Below are positions 21,946-34,400 of a stretch of 64,000 bases of DNA, one piece after another. Below the pieces are notes generated by a model. That model did no database searches, had not been told where the DNA came from, and saw only the letters and a list, made by a program, of their open reading frames with translations. This DNA is from Fistulifera solaris. Lineage: Eukaryota > Bacillariophyta > Bacillariophyceae > Naviculales > Stauroneidaceae. Each line of letters opens with the position of its first letter. Within the stretch, counting starts at the first letter, position 1. The stretch lies in contig AP026134.1 in NCBI GenBank assembly GCA_030295235.1, positions 372,001-436,000 on the forward strand, in the 5' to 3' direction. The position numbers were made by a program, and so were the translations under genes.

Positions 21946-24070
21946 GGTATCAATGGATGCATTCATAAGTAAAAGCGAGGACAGGGGTCGATCAGCAATT
22001 TCGCAATTGCCGGTGTTGAGTTTTTATAAGTCTCATTTGGCTTATTTGGTACCACGTATCAAGATCGAAAATTTCGACGACTACAGCCCTCAGTGCCGGT
22101 TATCCGTGAGTGTGTTTCGAGTGTGGGAATGATGCATGCGGTCCCCACTCGAAAAATAGAACTTCGAAACGTAGAACGCAAGGGTACGGTGGATTTATTT
22201 TGTTCTTTGTTCGCCGGAAGAAGACAAAAGACCATTGGTACCAAATACCTAAAGGACAGCACGGAGTCATCAAGACTCAAGACGGCCACCCAATAATGAC
22301 GAGGAATGCGAAAAGAATAGCTCCATTAGTTGTGCCTCGAAATCTTAATCTAGCTAAATAAATCTCTGGCCCCAAATCGGAGTACATTCATGTATGAAAA
22401 GTTAGAAAACTTAAATTTAACCAAAAACAATGAGTACACGATGTGGTGAAAAGACCTAACCAGTGAGAAGTGCCTCTACATCCTACATCAGGTTTGAGAG
22501 TACTTTCGTCAGGAGGCCGTGAGCGATACGTGGCTGTGATTGTGTTGCAGGTGAAAGTAGACTTTGTACTTTAAGAGCAGGTGGTCAGTGGTCAATCGTG
22601 AATTAAGTGATCGTGAATCGCAGTAGCGGAAGTAGAATGTGTTGAGCGGCGAGGTTTTGTTAGGTAATTCGGTGGTCATAGGTCATAGATGATGAATTCA
22701 TCGAATGCATGTGTGTCATGTGTCATGCAATGAACGTCCAAATTTGCGTTTACGTAGACGTTTTAGTGGACAGTGGTGTGTCTTTCGAGATCGATTTTAG
22801 ATCGAAAAGGTCTTCGGAAGGTTCATCGAAGATCGATAAATCGGTGTTTCGTCCGCGTCAAAGCCTAGTGTCCAATTTCTGTTATGTGAGTACAAAAGCT
22901 ATGTAATGATCTGTGTACTAAAGTTATTGCAGATTGCGAATCCGAGCCCGCGAGAACGTTCATTTCATTCGCCGCCAGGCCCAAGTTCCTTTGTCCAATC
23001 CGGATGTGGGATCCAGCTTGATTCATAAACACGACTCGTGATAACTTTTTCACGATTCGTCTCGTGAGAAACGAGACGGAGACGATGACGTTGATGGTCG
23101 AATGTACGCCGGTCGCTTGACAGGGTCGAGCGATCCGTCCGAAATCGTGTCAAAGGTTTCGGATGTGCGTTGTCGGCCGGCCTCGCCCGCCGAAACCCGG
23201 GACTGAAAGCGCGAGGAGAGCATAGAAAAGAGAAACTGTGAGGCGCTACATCATCGCACGTCACATTTCGGTCGCTCTCTCTACTGAAATATTTCGGAAT
23301 GGGTGTCGCAGTGAGCCCAGTCTAAAGGCTCAATGTCGCAACTATTTCGTTCTCTCGCAGTCAGCGTTGAACATCTCCGATGTCTCAATTGACACATACC
23401 GCACTATTTTTTCATTGGCCTAGATGCTAAATTTGTGACGGGTCAAAATAGAAAAGAATGCGTTGTGCCAGCGGTTATCCGGCATTTCAAGGCATACCAC
23501 GTCAAGGCAATAGGCAGGAACTCCTAAGGAATGATATCGGGTTGGGTCATCCACCGCTGTTGATTCGGTTGAAGTATGAGCCTGCGCTTGATCTCGACGA
23601 AGCAGAACGCTTTGCTGGCATTATTTAACAGCAGTGCTTTATCCCGCCGCAACCTAATACCTTATTGACTAATTGACTAACCTTTTTACATCCCATCACC
23701 ATTACCAGTTCATTCTACTTACAGAAAAAAAGCAAAATGGTGGGTCGACTTTTCATCTATTTTGTTCGCTTTTTCTTTTGGCGGTCTCGTCCGCGTGTGG
23801 TCCGTTATGTCGATGTCATGCGGTACTGGTCGGACAATACTTTGTATATATGACGGTCAAGGTGCGGACGATGAGCAGAGTTCAACATGGACCCGCACAC
23901 CCACACAACGGCACACACATCAAGTTCATGTCGGGGGCTACGCTTATTATTATAATTAGTCTTGTCAGTCATCTTGTGGAAAGCTTGATATTCATTCCGT
24001 ATAGCATTACTCATCACTTTGATAGTGTGGATTGATAGACGCATTATAATAACTGTGAGCCCACTCAGAA
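21946..24070. other. Divergent intergenic stretch of 2.1 kb
   Basis: The largest spacer in the window, between divergent DUF6824 and SEC63 genes. A frame at 22110-22361 encodes CFECGNDACGPHS followed by a basic stretch. It has no ATG or clear partner and is not called. A perfect 8-bp inverted repeat lies at 23058-23078, and one copy of CGGGACTGAA at 23198-23207. No other structure was seen. Confidence 0.5.
23058..23078. repeat. Short perfect inverted repeat (hairpin)
   Basis: CGTCTCGT and its exact reverse complement ACGAGACG, separated by a 5-base loop (GAGAA). It lies in intergenic DNA about 1 kb upstream of SEC63. It could form a small cruciform or bind a dimeric regulator; chance is also possible. 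Confidence 0.45.
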
Positions 24071-26195
24071 ATGCCGGCGCAACATGTACCGTTCTACCTC
24101 ATGCCGATCGCGGCTTTGTTGGGTCTTTACGCTGTGACGGCGGGGTTCCGGGTCGGTTCCTTGTTGTACGCCAACGCCACGAAACAACCCCAGCGCAAAC
24201 TATCGGCACGCGAACGTCTTCAACAACAATCAAAAGTAACGATGGTACCGCTGCAATCGCGGGAGTTTGCCTTTTGTTTCTTTCGTTCCTTTTGAGTCTT
24301 ATTGCGTACGCCTTTGTGGTGGCGCGAGTCGAAGCGGGCTTTTTGAAAGCCGAACGGGCTCTCTTTGATCCGTATGTGCTCTTGGGTTTGGATGCAAACG
24401 AAACTTATAATGCTACCACCATCGTGGAGGTATTTAAGAATGTTGTTAAGCAGCAAAGTGGAGCTACTTTGGAAGACATTAAATTCGCTTACCAAGCGCT
24501 TGCGGATGAAAGAGGCATGCTCAATTATAAAAAGTACGGGCATCCGCTCGGGGCGTTGGAAGTTGACGCATTCAATATGAAAATTCCGTCTTGGTTGCTC
24601 GTTCCTATGGGTCCTTATCGTGCGGGCGTCTACGTGCTTTACGGTCTCGCGGTGCTGTTCTGGTTCAGCGTGGCCGTTCAAGCGTATCGTCGCTATCAGT
24701 TGGAGAAAAAATTACAAGCCGACTCCGCACGAACCAAGAGTGAAGAAGAAAAAGCAAAAGCCGCGGGTGCCATGTTGGATGACTCGAATTCTGTATCGCA
24801 GGGGGATTTAGCTTTCATGATGAATCAATTGAAGCCAACCAGCGATTACCAGGATATTCTGTTTGGCATTTGCGCTGCACCGGACACTGTAGCGTGGGGA
24901 TTGCGTCAGTTGGATAAAGTGGAAGAGATTAAAAGGGAAAGAAAGGAGAAAGAAGCCGCCAACCGCAACGAAGGTACAACGAAAAGAAAGATGACGTCGA
25001 TCTGGGAGCGCTCCTGGATGAAGGTGGCTGGGATGATGAGGGTACTGAGGAAGTTACCAAGTCTTTTGAAGAGCGTAAAACGGAGTTGAAGGCGGTGACT
25101 GGACAAGCGGTCCAGCTTTTAGAAGGAGTTGACGATGGTGTGTTAGGACAAACTTGGGTGGAAAATGCTCTTGCCAAGGTGAACCAGTGGCCTCCTTCAG
25201 CTGCTGCCGTCCTCAAAAACGTTTCCTTCGAGTACAAGGGAGAAATTGTGAAAGACTTTCTGGATCATCCTGGCTTACGAAGAGTTCTTTGCATGACAAT
25301 GGGACGGCTTAACTCACATTTGCTCAACGGCCACCCGCAACTATTGGCGGCTGGCGCGAATAAGCTGATTGACCAGACATACTTCCGAGGATCAATGGAA
25401 TTTCGTCAGCGAGCAGGACTTCTGCTAGAAGGGACTTTAAGACTTTCTATGATGCTTCGTAGCTACCGTTTAGTTCATACGGTGCTTAAGACCGTGGCAC
25501 TATTTAGAATAGGTTGCCATGACACTCCCGAAGCTCTGAAGCTGTTCGAAACGATGATGCAGCGACAGAACAATTGCCTGCCACGTCTGGAAGTGCATTC
25601 AAAGTCCATTACCAGCGTTGATCATAGCGAAATCGCAACGGGGGATAAATGTGAGCTCGAAGTGGACATGGAACGTCTTCACGCCGAAAACTTTTTGAAA
25701 GCCAAGGTGGCTATTTGTCAACAGCAGGGTATTCCTCCGCAAGTAGCGCTGCAGGCATATCGTGAAGGATGGTGGCTCCTTTTGCGTTGCAAGAGACTGG
25801 ATGGACCAACGCCAGCGCAGCCTTTGAGTGTCGACATTTTACGAAACCTGAAAATTGATGACGCGCAGATTGACCTCTTTCAACAAGAAGATCCTGAGTA
25901 TCACTTACTAAGCGCTATTCCTGTGATTGTTTCGAATGTTGCGCAGCAACGTGGAAAGTTCCAGGTCAAATTTACGGCTCCTCATGAAGCTGGTAAATAC
26001 CGCTTTTTCTTGACAATTAAAAGTCAGGACTTTTTGGGGGCTGATCAGGAAATTGAAATAACTGAGACTGTTGTGGCTGCTTCAAGTGTTGGACGAGAAC
26101 CTATTTCCGCATCAGATGAACCCAAAAAGAGAAATAGAAATTATTTTTTGGTGTTTTCGACCACGAGAATTTGTACTTCACATAGTTTTCGATGA
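24071..26195 (+). CDS. SEC63: SEC63-like ER translocon subunit, J domain without HPD
   Basis: ER membrane protein that in other eukaryotes recruits BiP to the Sec61 channel. Layout: TM1 near the start (PFYLMPIAALLGLYAVTAGF), TM2 (IAGVCLLFLSFLLSLIAYAF), a J-like segment (DPYVLLGLDANETYNATTIV to LNYKKYGHPLG), TM3 (AGVYVLYGLAVLFWFSVAV), then the Sec63/Brl region ending in KYRFFLTIKSQDFLGADQE, a known Sec63 beta-domain pattern. Two one-base breaks, at A4 24232-24235 and A4 24982-24985, are both resolved by one extra A, giving 708 aa. The second restores DLGALLDEGGWDDEGTEE. Where the HPD tripeptide should lie, the sequence reads VVKQQSG, so BiP stimulation may be lost or done differently. The C-terminus is not clearly acidic as in yeast. 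It converges on TypA (91-bp gap). Confidence 0.83.
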
Positions 26196-26286
26196 TGTCT
26201 AAATTCACAAAACTACTTGTTTATTAATGCGGAACACATAAGTCTATTTAATTGATTACTGGCAAAATGTATTGGTCGCTAAAATT

Positions 26287-28528
26287 TTACTTCTTTGCCT
26301 TGCCTTTCTTCGCCGCATCGGGATTCTTGGCCATGCGGAACGTAGAAGGCGTCACTTCAAGAATCTCATCAGCTGCTAGGTACTCGACACAGGCATCAAG
26401 CGACATGTCGATTGGAGCAACTATACCAGTAGCGATTCCCTTGTTGGCGGAGCGCATATTGGTTAAAGCCTTGGTCTTGGCCACGTTGACTTCCAAATCA
26501 CCTGGTCGTTGATGAATACCAATAATCATACCTTTGTAGATTTCGTCTTGCGGTTTGATGAACATTTTACCACGGTCCTGTGCTCCTTCAATACCGAATG
26601 TAGTTGCTACTCCATCGGCAAACGCCAGAAGCGAACCTTTATCACGCCCCTGAATTTCTCCAGGGATGCGCTCGCGGTAGGAATCGAAGACACTGTCGAT
26701 AATTGCAGTTCCTCGGGTTGCAGTGAGTAAAGCGGACTTCAAACCCAACATACCACGAGTTGGGACAAGGTACTTGACAACACTCAATCCTTCGCCCTCT
26801 TCGACGCCCATATCTTGAAGTTCTCCTTTACGCATGTTGAGAAGATCCACAACACTTCCGACGTAGTCTGAAGGAACTCTGACTTCAACACTTTCCCAAG
26901 GCTCTTCCGTTTTCCCAGTCTCCTCGTTAACCTTCAGAATAACAGTTGGTGGACCTACTTCGAGCTCGAATCCTTCACGTCTCATGGTCTCGATCAAAAC
27001 AGTTAAATGAAGTTGACCACGTCCAGATACTTCATATCGATCAGCAGAGTCAGTTTCCTCAACTCTCAATGCCACGTTGCGGTCAAGCTCCTTGAAGAGG
27101 CGATCACGAATCATGCGACTGGTCAAGAATTTTCCCTCTCTCCCAGCTAAAGGGGACTTGTTCACACCAATCGTCATGCGAACTGTAGGTTGTTCGACGG
27201 CAATAGGTGGCAGGGGACCAGCCGCATTGGCTCCGCCCTCCTCATTTGTCACCAGAGTATCTCCGATTTCGACGTCAGGAAGACCAGCAAACATCTACAA
27301 AACGAGGACGTGACGGTTAGCAAACCGAAAACTCACATTCGGACGAACACCCAATGATCGACTTACGATAATTTCGCCGGCCTTGGCTTCGTCAACTTCA
27401 CGCTTTCCAAGGTTGTCAAAAACGAAAAGGTTGGAAATTCGACCAGTTTTCTTATCCTTGTTCGGTGAACAAGGGCAACAGGTTGCCCATTCCGGATGAC
27501 GCCGTTTGTGATTCGTGCAATACCGAGCTTTCCTTTGAATTGATCAAAGTCAATGTTGCTCACCAAGCACTGCAAGTCATTAGGTTTCTCGCTGTCCACT
27601 GATGGAGGGGGAATGTCCTCCAAAATAGCATCAAGTAGAGGGCTCATGTCTTCCTCCAGTTTGTCTGGCGTGAAACCTGCTTTTCCTTGAAGACCCGAGG
27701 CATAAACAGTGCGGAAATCAGTTTGCTCATCGCTGGCACCCAAATCAACGAAGAGATCAAAGACAGTATCAAGTACATAATCCGGGCGAGCTGTTGGCCG
27801 ATCAATTTTATTCACGACAACGAGCGCTCGGAGTCCTTTCTGTAGAGCTTTGTCGAGCACAAATCGAGTCTGCGGCTTGGGGCCGTCGACACTGTCGACC
27901 AACAAAAGAACACCATCAGCCATGTTCAAAACACGCTCCACCTCGCCACCAAAGTCAGCGTGACCTAAAGAAAGATTTCATTTGCAGATGAGTATCTAAT
28001 TATAAATGCACAGCATACAGGGCGGGCAAGCGGAGTCCGTGCGTCTTCGTCGACATACCTGGTGTATCCAAAATATTGAACTTGGTGTCTTTGTACATCA
28101 CAGCCAAGTTCTTCGCCAAGATGGTGATTCCGCGCTCCCGTTCTTGATCTTCGCTGTCCATCACGCGGTCGCCGGCCTCTTTCTGTTGCGCCTCATCGCG
28201 AAAAATTCCACTCTGACGAATCAAGGCATCGACAAGTGTTGTCTTTCCGTGGTCAACCTGAAATATATTTCGATTGAGAAAGGGGAATCAAGTTACAAAG
28301 AAAAAATAAAAAGCAGGAACGTACATGGGCAATTACAGCGATGTTTCGAATCGCAGTGTTCTGTGTTTTGGTCGAATCTGCAGAGGTAGCGACGTCGTCG
28401 ACAACTGCCGATGAGAGACATGACGATTGCTGAGCCCAGAATACGCCAAAAGCAGGACGCTGCGTTGCGGTAAATGCAGCCGAAAGACTGGCTAATGAGA
28501 GTAGAGATAGTAATCGAAAGAATTGCAT
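26287..28528 (-). CDS. TYPA: Plastid-targeted GTPase TypA/BipA
   Basis: Translational GTPase of the TypA/BipA family, which acts on bacterial-type ribosomes during stress and assembly; here probably in the plastid. Exons 28528-28325, 28257-28059, 27964-27367 and 27294-26287 are joined by introns of 67, 94 and 72 nt. The N-terminus [19 protein letters not shown] is a signal peptide ending in A-A-F, the diatom plastid cleavage pattern. G motifs: AHVDHGKTT (G1, split by an intron), RGITI (G2), LDTPGHADF (G3, also split) and NKIDRP (G4). Domains II, III and V and the BipA C-terminal domain ([19 protein letters not shown]) follow. One base is missing near 27463-27465, where HRTRIRKL should read [10 protein letters not shown]; with it the protein is 669 aa. 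Confidence 0.93.
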
Positions 28529-28955
28529 GGTATTTGTTACTTTCCCTTTTTTGTGTCTTTCTTAGTCGAAAAGATGCCCCAGGAAGAACAAAATGAAGTC
28601 AGAGGGCGAACTTTTGGAATCGAATGGCGAGCCAGTGCAAAAAGTATGTTTGAAATGAATCAGTCGTCGAATCTGTACCGTACGAAGTACAGGCAAAACT
28701 TTAAAACGGATAGTCGATTTTTGTTGTTTTTCCTTGGAAGTACGTGGAGCTTTTGTGTGGACCTGACAAGCAAAAAAATGTGACGTTTGCCAAAGACACA
28801 ACGGCAAGAAGAATGACGCGCATTACCAGTACGATTTGTACAGGATACCTTCTTGTGAGTCCCGTCCTGCCCTAACACGATTTGGAGTCGACGACGTCTG
28901 CGTAGTGCGTAACTCAATCTTAGGCTACTCGTATTATTCTGACTTTGGTCGATCG

Positions 28956-30404
28956 TTAGTTTTTCTTGCCTCCTTTCTCCCCCCTTGCTTAGTTCCGGTG
29001 GTCCTCTTACGAAAGGCAAAAGTCCTTGCCGCCCATGTAGGGTCGCAAGACTTCTGGCACGATAACTCCCTCCTCGGTTTGGTAGTTCTCGAGAATACAA
29101 CAGATACCGCGTCCAGTAGCACAGAGCGTCGCGTTGAGCATGTGGCAGTAACTGAGACGTGCCGTCAAATCGCCCTTTTCTCCTTTATCGCCACGGCAAC
29201 GCGTTCCGACACCTCGCGCTTGATAGTCCGTGCAGTTGCTGCATGAGACCAACTCGCGGTACGTGTTTTGGCCCGGAAACCATCCTTCCAAATCGTACTT
29301 TTTCGTAGCCGCGTCATTGAGTTCCGAGCTGACCAGACAGACTACGCGATAACCGATGCCGAGCGAGTCGTAAAAGTCCGTGGCACATTGCAGCATGCGC
29401 TTCTGTTCCGCTTGCGACAACTCGAAATCGTCGGCGGTCAAGCAGAACTGCTCAATCTTTTCAAACTGGTGAACACGGAAAATACCTCGAATATCTTTGC
29501 CGCTCGATCCTGCTTCTTTACGAAAGCACGTCGAGATACCACAGTATCGGAGAGGCAACTCCTTGGGCGAGAGCCAATCGTCTTTGTGGTAGGCGCAAAG
29601 TGGCTGTTCACTCGTAGCAATCAAATACTTTTCCGAACTACCATCAGGGTCATCAGTTTTTCCCGAGACTTTATACAGCTGCTCATCAAAATCATCTAAT
29701 TGCGCGATGCTGGACATGACTTCCTTCTTCATGAAGAAAGGAGGTTGCACGACATTGTAACCTCGTTCTTGCAAGAACGCAATACTGTAATTTATAATGG
29801 CTTGATTGAGTAAGACACCAGCATTCGTGAGGAAATAAGCGCGATGTCCACCCACTTCGACGCCTCGCGTGGGTTCGTATCCCCCAATTCGCCAGAGAAG
29901 TTCATCGTGCGTCATGGGCTTACTTTCGGGCATGGTGTAGTGCAACTTTCCGGCCGCACAAGGGAGCAACCCCGGGTTCGTCGCCATTTCCGGTGGTTCG
30001 GGCTTGAGAGCAATCACCAAATTATCTTCTTCTTCATTGTTACTGATAGGTACTTCCGGGTCGACCATATTTCCGATACCATTCAAAAGAGCATCACGTT
30101 TCTCGGCAATGATGGGGAGCTGATCTTCCATATCCTTGATGTTCTGTTTCATCTCCGCAAGCTTCTGAACTTCGGCGTCGCAGTTTTCCTTAGCTTTCTT
30201 TTTCGGTGTAATCACATCTTTCTGGTATCTGTTAACTTCTTTGCGTGTTTCGTCGATAGTTCCTCGCAAATCACGCCATTCGGCATCGAGCTCAAGGACC
30301 TTATCAACAATGGAGGGATCTTTATAGCGCTGCTCCATGTACGTCTTCCATTTGACGGGGTCGCCGCCCTTGTAGTCGCGAAGCTCGTTAATATCAATAG
30401 GCAT
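28956..30404 (-). CDS. serS: Cytosolic seryl-tRNA synthetase
   Basis: Class II aminoacyl-tRNA synthetase charging tRNA-Ser. The start is the ATG at 30404 (MPIDINELRDYKGGDPVKW); the KGGDP-type N-terminus and lack of a signal peptide mark the eukaryotic cytosolic form. A coiled-coil arm follows. Motif 2 is FRKEAGSSGKDIRGIFRVHQ, serine-site residues lie in the YLIATSEQPLCAYH region, and motif 3 is in NATLCATGRGICCILENYQ. As read, the frame ends at 29007 (GGKDFCLS). One extra T in T4 (29018-29021) restores GGKDFLPFVRGPPELSKG. One fewer G in G6 (28979-28984) then gives EKGGKKN and a stop at 28958-28956, a typical Lys-rich SerRS tail, and 482 aa. The last ~10 residues are inference; the enzyme identity is not in doubt. 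Confidence 0.92.
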
Positions 30405-31465
30405 GGTGAGCAAGAATGAAAAGAATGGTCAGGATAGATTATGATTGTCACGAGTACTACGTATCAAGCAACCGAAACCTTTTAATCTGTTGCGTTCTTC
30501 TTGACGGTTTACCGCCGGTCATTCGAACCATTTGACGATTGACGACGCGACGACGGCTGCAAAGAATGATGTCTGTCCGCTGACAGTTGTCTCAGGGCTG
30601 CACGCGACTTTGCGACAAACGTCATCATGCCTGGTATTATTTGTAGTGTCAAGTGATACCACAAATAAATTTTTTTTACGTTTTAACTAGCCTTGTAAAG
30701 TCATACTCCGTACTACCAAAAGATGTTAACGGATCTCTTCTTGAGTAAACTCAGGATTGAGGAACGAGACAATGTTTCGAATGTCTACGTACAATTCGTG
30801 TAGGTCTCGTAGGTAAGTTATCGAGAAAGGGGGTACCCGGATATTGTATAAAGCCATCATCACTTTCTCCGACATGGCTATTGCGCGCTAATAAGTGATA
30901 ATCGGCATCTAACTGACTTCAATATGTAGAAATCAGGAAAGATGCAACGCTTCGAATGTCTACGTAAATTTCATGTAGCTCTCATAGGGAAATTTGCCGA
31001 CAGAGGACAACCCGAATATTAAAATAATTCGCGCACACCATTTTTCGAGTCAAACCCGTAGCAATGTAATCTTCGCTTTCTTCTACGTGGATAACTCGAT
31101 CTCCTAAGCGATAATCGACATCAAATTGAGTTTAATACGTAAAAAGCAGGAAAGAGATGCCTCGCTTCGAATGCAAAGTATCGACGTAGATTTTGAATAG
31201 CTCTCGTACTGGGAACTGTATTGTATTACGTTGTCGTAAATTTTGAGTGGTCACATTAGTGGCTATGCGACATCATGCGACTATCAACAGTACGCACTCT
31301 ATCGATACGAGCGCGAAGCAGACTTTTAGGCGGAGAAATGCAATGCAAAACGAGCAAACGCCATTTTCAACTTTGGGTGACTTCTTTGTTCCTAATGATA
31401 TCATTCTCGATATATCAAACTCGTCAAGATAAAGGAAAAGTCACTGAAGATTGCTTTTACAGGCG
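30405..31465. promoter_or_regulatory. Divergent spacer with degenerate repeats
   Basis: A 1.06-kb spacer between divergent seryl-tRNA synthetase and MON2 genes. Most of it is occupied by the degenerate tandem repeat at 30770-31215. A TTTTACAG splice-acceptor-like sequence ends just before the MON2 ATG (31466), so a 5' untranslated exon upstream is possible. Confidence 0.45.
30770..31215. repeat. Degenerate tandem repeat, about 175-215 bp unit, 2.3 copies
   Basis: Three starts share CTTCGAATG followed by a CTACGTA/CGACGTA block and TAG(G/C)TCTC(G/A)TA: at about 30776, 30950 and 31165. Units 1 and 2 also share the far end: GATAATCG(G/A)CATC, then a TTCAATATGTAG/TTTAATACGTAA block and a CAGGAAAGA tail. 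Unit 1 is about 30770-30944, unit 2 about 30945-31160, and unit 3 is a fragment. No coding frame is conserved among units, so this is an old non-coding duplication in a divergent promoter region. Confidence 0.6.
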
Positions 31466-34400
31466 ATGAATTTTGTGCAGCAGCTGGAGGAATGTCTCCG
31501 CGACTTGGCGGCCGAGGCGCGCAAGAATCATCCAGGGGTCAAAGAAGCCAGTGAACGCGCCACTCTCAGACTGCGAACGTTGAAAAATTCTTATGTATCT
31601 GCCGTTCGGCAAGCGACGTCCTCCGGAAAAGAACATCCGACGACAAAGTTGTTTCAGTCTTCGGACTTACTGCACCCTTTTCTCCTCGCCGCCAACTATC
31701 CTTACGCCTCTAACGCCTTGTTGGATATTTCTTTTCGGGCCATGAAGCTTTTAATGGAAGCGGATGCTGTCGTTCCCTCAGATGGCTTGAATATGATCCG
31801 CGTGTGGACGATACAAGCACATGTTGTAACAGCGTACTATCAAAAGCATTTCGCGAAAGAGTTGAAATCCTTTCAATCGGAGGAGAAATTAGTGGGAGAA
31901 GAGGCTTCGGTACCAACCGCCCCACCTGTCGCTACTGCAACTTCTTCCAGCTGGTTCAGTTGGGGTTCGAGCACCGCATCTACTACAACCGCTGCGGATA
32001 ACTCGCTGTCTACGTCAAGTTCTTTGAATGAGTCTTCCAGTAAACTATCCGTCAAAAATGCAGTAAGCAGTTCCAGCGGTCAAACAGGACAAGGGTCGCT
32101 TTCTCCCACAGCTATGGATAAGGCTGCCCTAGAAATTTTGTCCTGTTTGTTGCAGCTGATAGAACGGCTGAAAGGATATTCGGAAAGTCTCACCCCGGAG
32201 GTCTGGACGAATGCCATGTCGTTGGCCTGCCTTTGGCTTTACAATACCCCCAATCGCCATAAGGTGCAACAAGCTGCCCAATCTACAACCGTACAAATTC
32301 TTGAGCTTTTATATCATGTGAACAGTCATGACAGCAAACTGATTACAAACACTTGGCAAGATCTCTTGACCTTGGCCATGTCTTCGCCAAAGACACTGTC
32401 GTTGACGGGAGCTTTTTCGTTGTGTCGACGTAGTCCGGGGACGACGGTGGCCAGTCCGCCGTCGTCGGAATTCGCGCTCGAACTAATGACGCAAGTGTGG
32501 AAAGACGGGAAGTTTCGACCGAATGACACGTTGTTGATGAAAACTTTTAGTCTGACAATGGGCTTGTTGGAGCAGATTTCGAAGCTCAGCGTAGAGCGAA
32601 CGCTACGTGCTTTGCAATGGAGTTCCATACTCTTTCAAAGAGAATCCGTGCTATTCCCGAACGAGTGTCGTGAAATTTTTGCACGCATTATAAAGCCTAT
32701 AGTAACTGCCACGGATGCTTGTCGGAGCCACCACGACTTTGAAGATGGCTACGTGTACACGTCCAAAGAAGCATCACTGGAAGAGAGTTCGGACACCACG
32801 CCAACAGATAGAGGTTTGAAACGGCGTAGTGAAAGTCTTTCATGTTTCTTTCCGAAACCCATACTGTGGAAGGCGAGCTTTTCGTTGGAGGTCATTTATA
32901 CTGCGCTAGACGTAGAAAGTAATGCGGGTGGCGTACTTTTCGATGATGCCAGACTCGTAGCTCAGATTGCCGAAGCTTTAAGTCATTTTGCGACAATTGG
33001 GGCGAGCTGTCGAGACCACATTCTACAAATTGTTGACTTCTGCAATTTCCAACATGCTACAAATCACAAACCAGCGTCAATGAGAAAGGCCGAGATAGCT
33101 ATTTTATCAGGTGAAACATCTGTATTCTCCGCAACTTCTCAGAAAGCGAATGAAAAGGGTAATGCCAACCATTCTTCAGTTCTCGGTGAATGTATTTATG
33201 TCTCATTGCAGTCAATGCTTCGGATAGCATATTGTCTCCGAGACGTGAAAAACTCAGTGAATATCTTAGAAGATTCGTTTGCTCCTTTCCTCGCTATACT
33301 GCAACACTTCATGAAACGCTTTACAGGTTCGCCGTCCCTTGTTAGTATGGCTCTCGATGGTTACACATTCCTATCCGATGTCTGTCTTCCACTGGAAAAC
33401 AATTTAATGCAGAGAAAAGCGTTGCTCACTTCAGTTTCGAAACTCTCGCTGCCCTCGTGGGGAAAACATGACCCATCAACTCGAGTAAGTCATTCCCCAG
33501 CGCTTCGCTTCTAGATGAAAGGCTTTCGCTTGATTATCTAATTTGTCTCGATTATAAGCTTGGTGCGCATCACATTCGTGCCATAATTTGTTTACTGAAA
33601 ATTGTGCACCAGCATTTTGATATCATTCTGTCAGATTGGGATTTAATTTTATGGACTTTCGAGGAATTGTCAATTATCCCCATTGCATCTCCCTTGCTTT
33701 GTGATGAGGGATTATCACGCAGCTCTTTCAATAGCTGCTGTTTACGAGCGATTTGCACCTTTTTCCACCTGTTTCGGTGACATTAGCGTAGTGAAGATGG
33801 TCGAAACGTTGGCTGAAATTTGCGAAACGTCAATGCGGGACAGAGACATAGTTGGTGATTCCGAAACCGTACTTCCTGAGATTTCATACTCGGGTGAGAG
33901 CCAAGACAAGGCAGTGGACGGCCGGGGAGAAACTATTGGAGGAAAAATTATGAGTATGGGGGTAAAGGCTTTGTACGGTTCTTCCGGTGACGAGAATGGG
34001 AAGGCGGACGGTCATACTCCCATCGCCACGATTAGAACGAAGAACGTCTTCTATGAAGAGTATAGACACTTCTTCGTGCAGCGGCTCATCTCCTCGAAAC
34101 ACACTGTTCGAGTTAATTCTTTGGGGAGAGTCCCGTTTGTATTGATGCTGCTAGCTGATGTAGCCATATCAAACTCTTTTCGGTCAAAAGAATGTCAGGA
34201 AGTATTTTCAAATCAACTTTCAAAGCTTGCTGCCTCAACTCCCGCGGTTCGACCGTTTGTTATGGATGTGATGACATTGTTGATCATGACACGGCTTTCC
34301 GACGATATAGCTTCTCCGACCAGGAATCTGGGTCCTGGAAAAGTTTTATTTCGAGATCCTATGTTAAGCCAACTTTTGGCTAGTGAACGAAAAGAAATGA

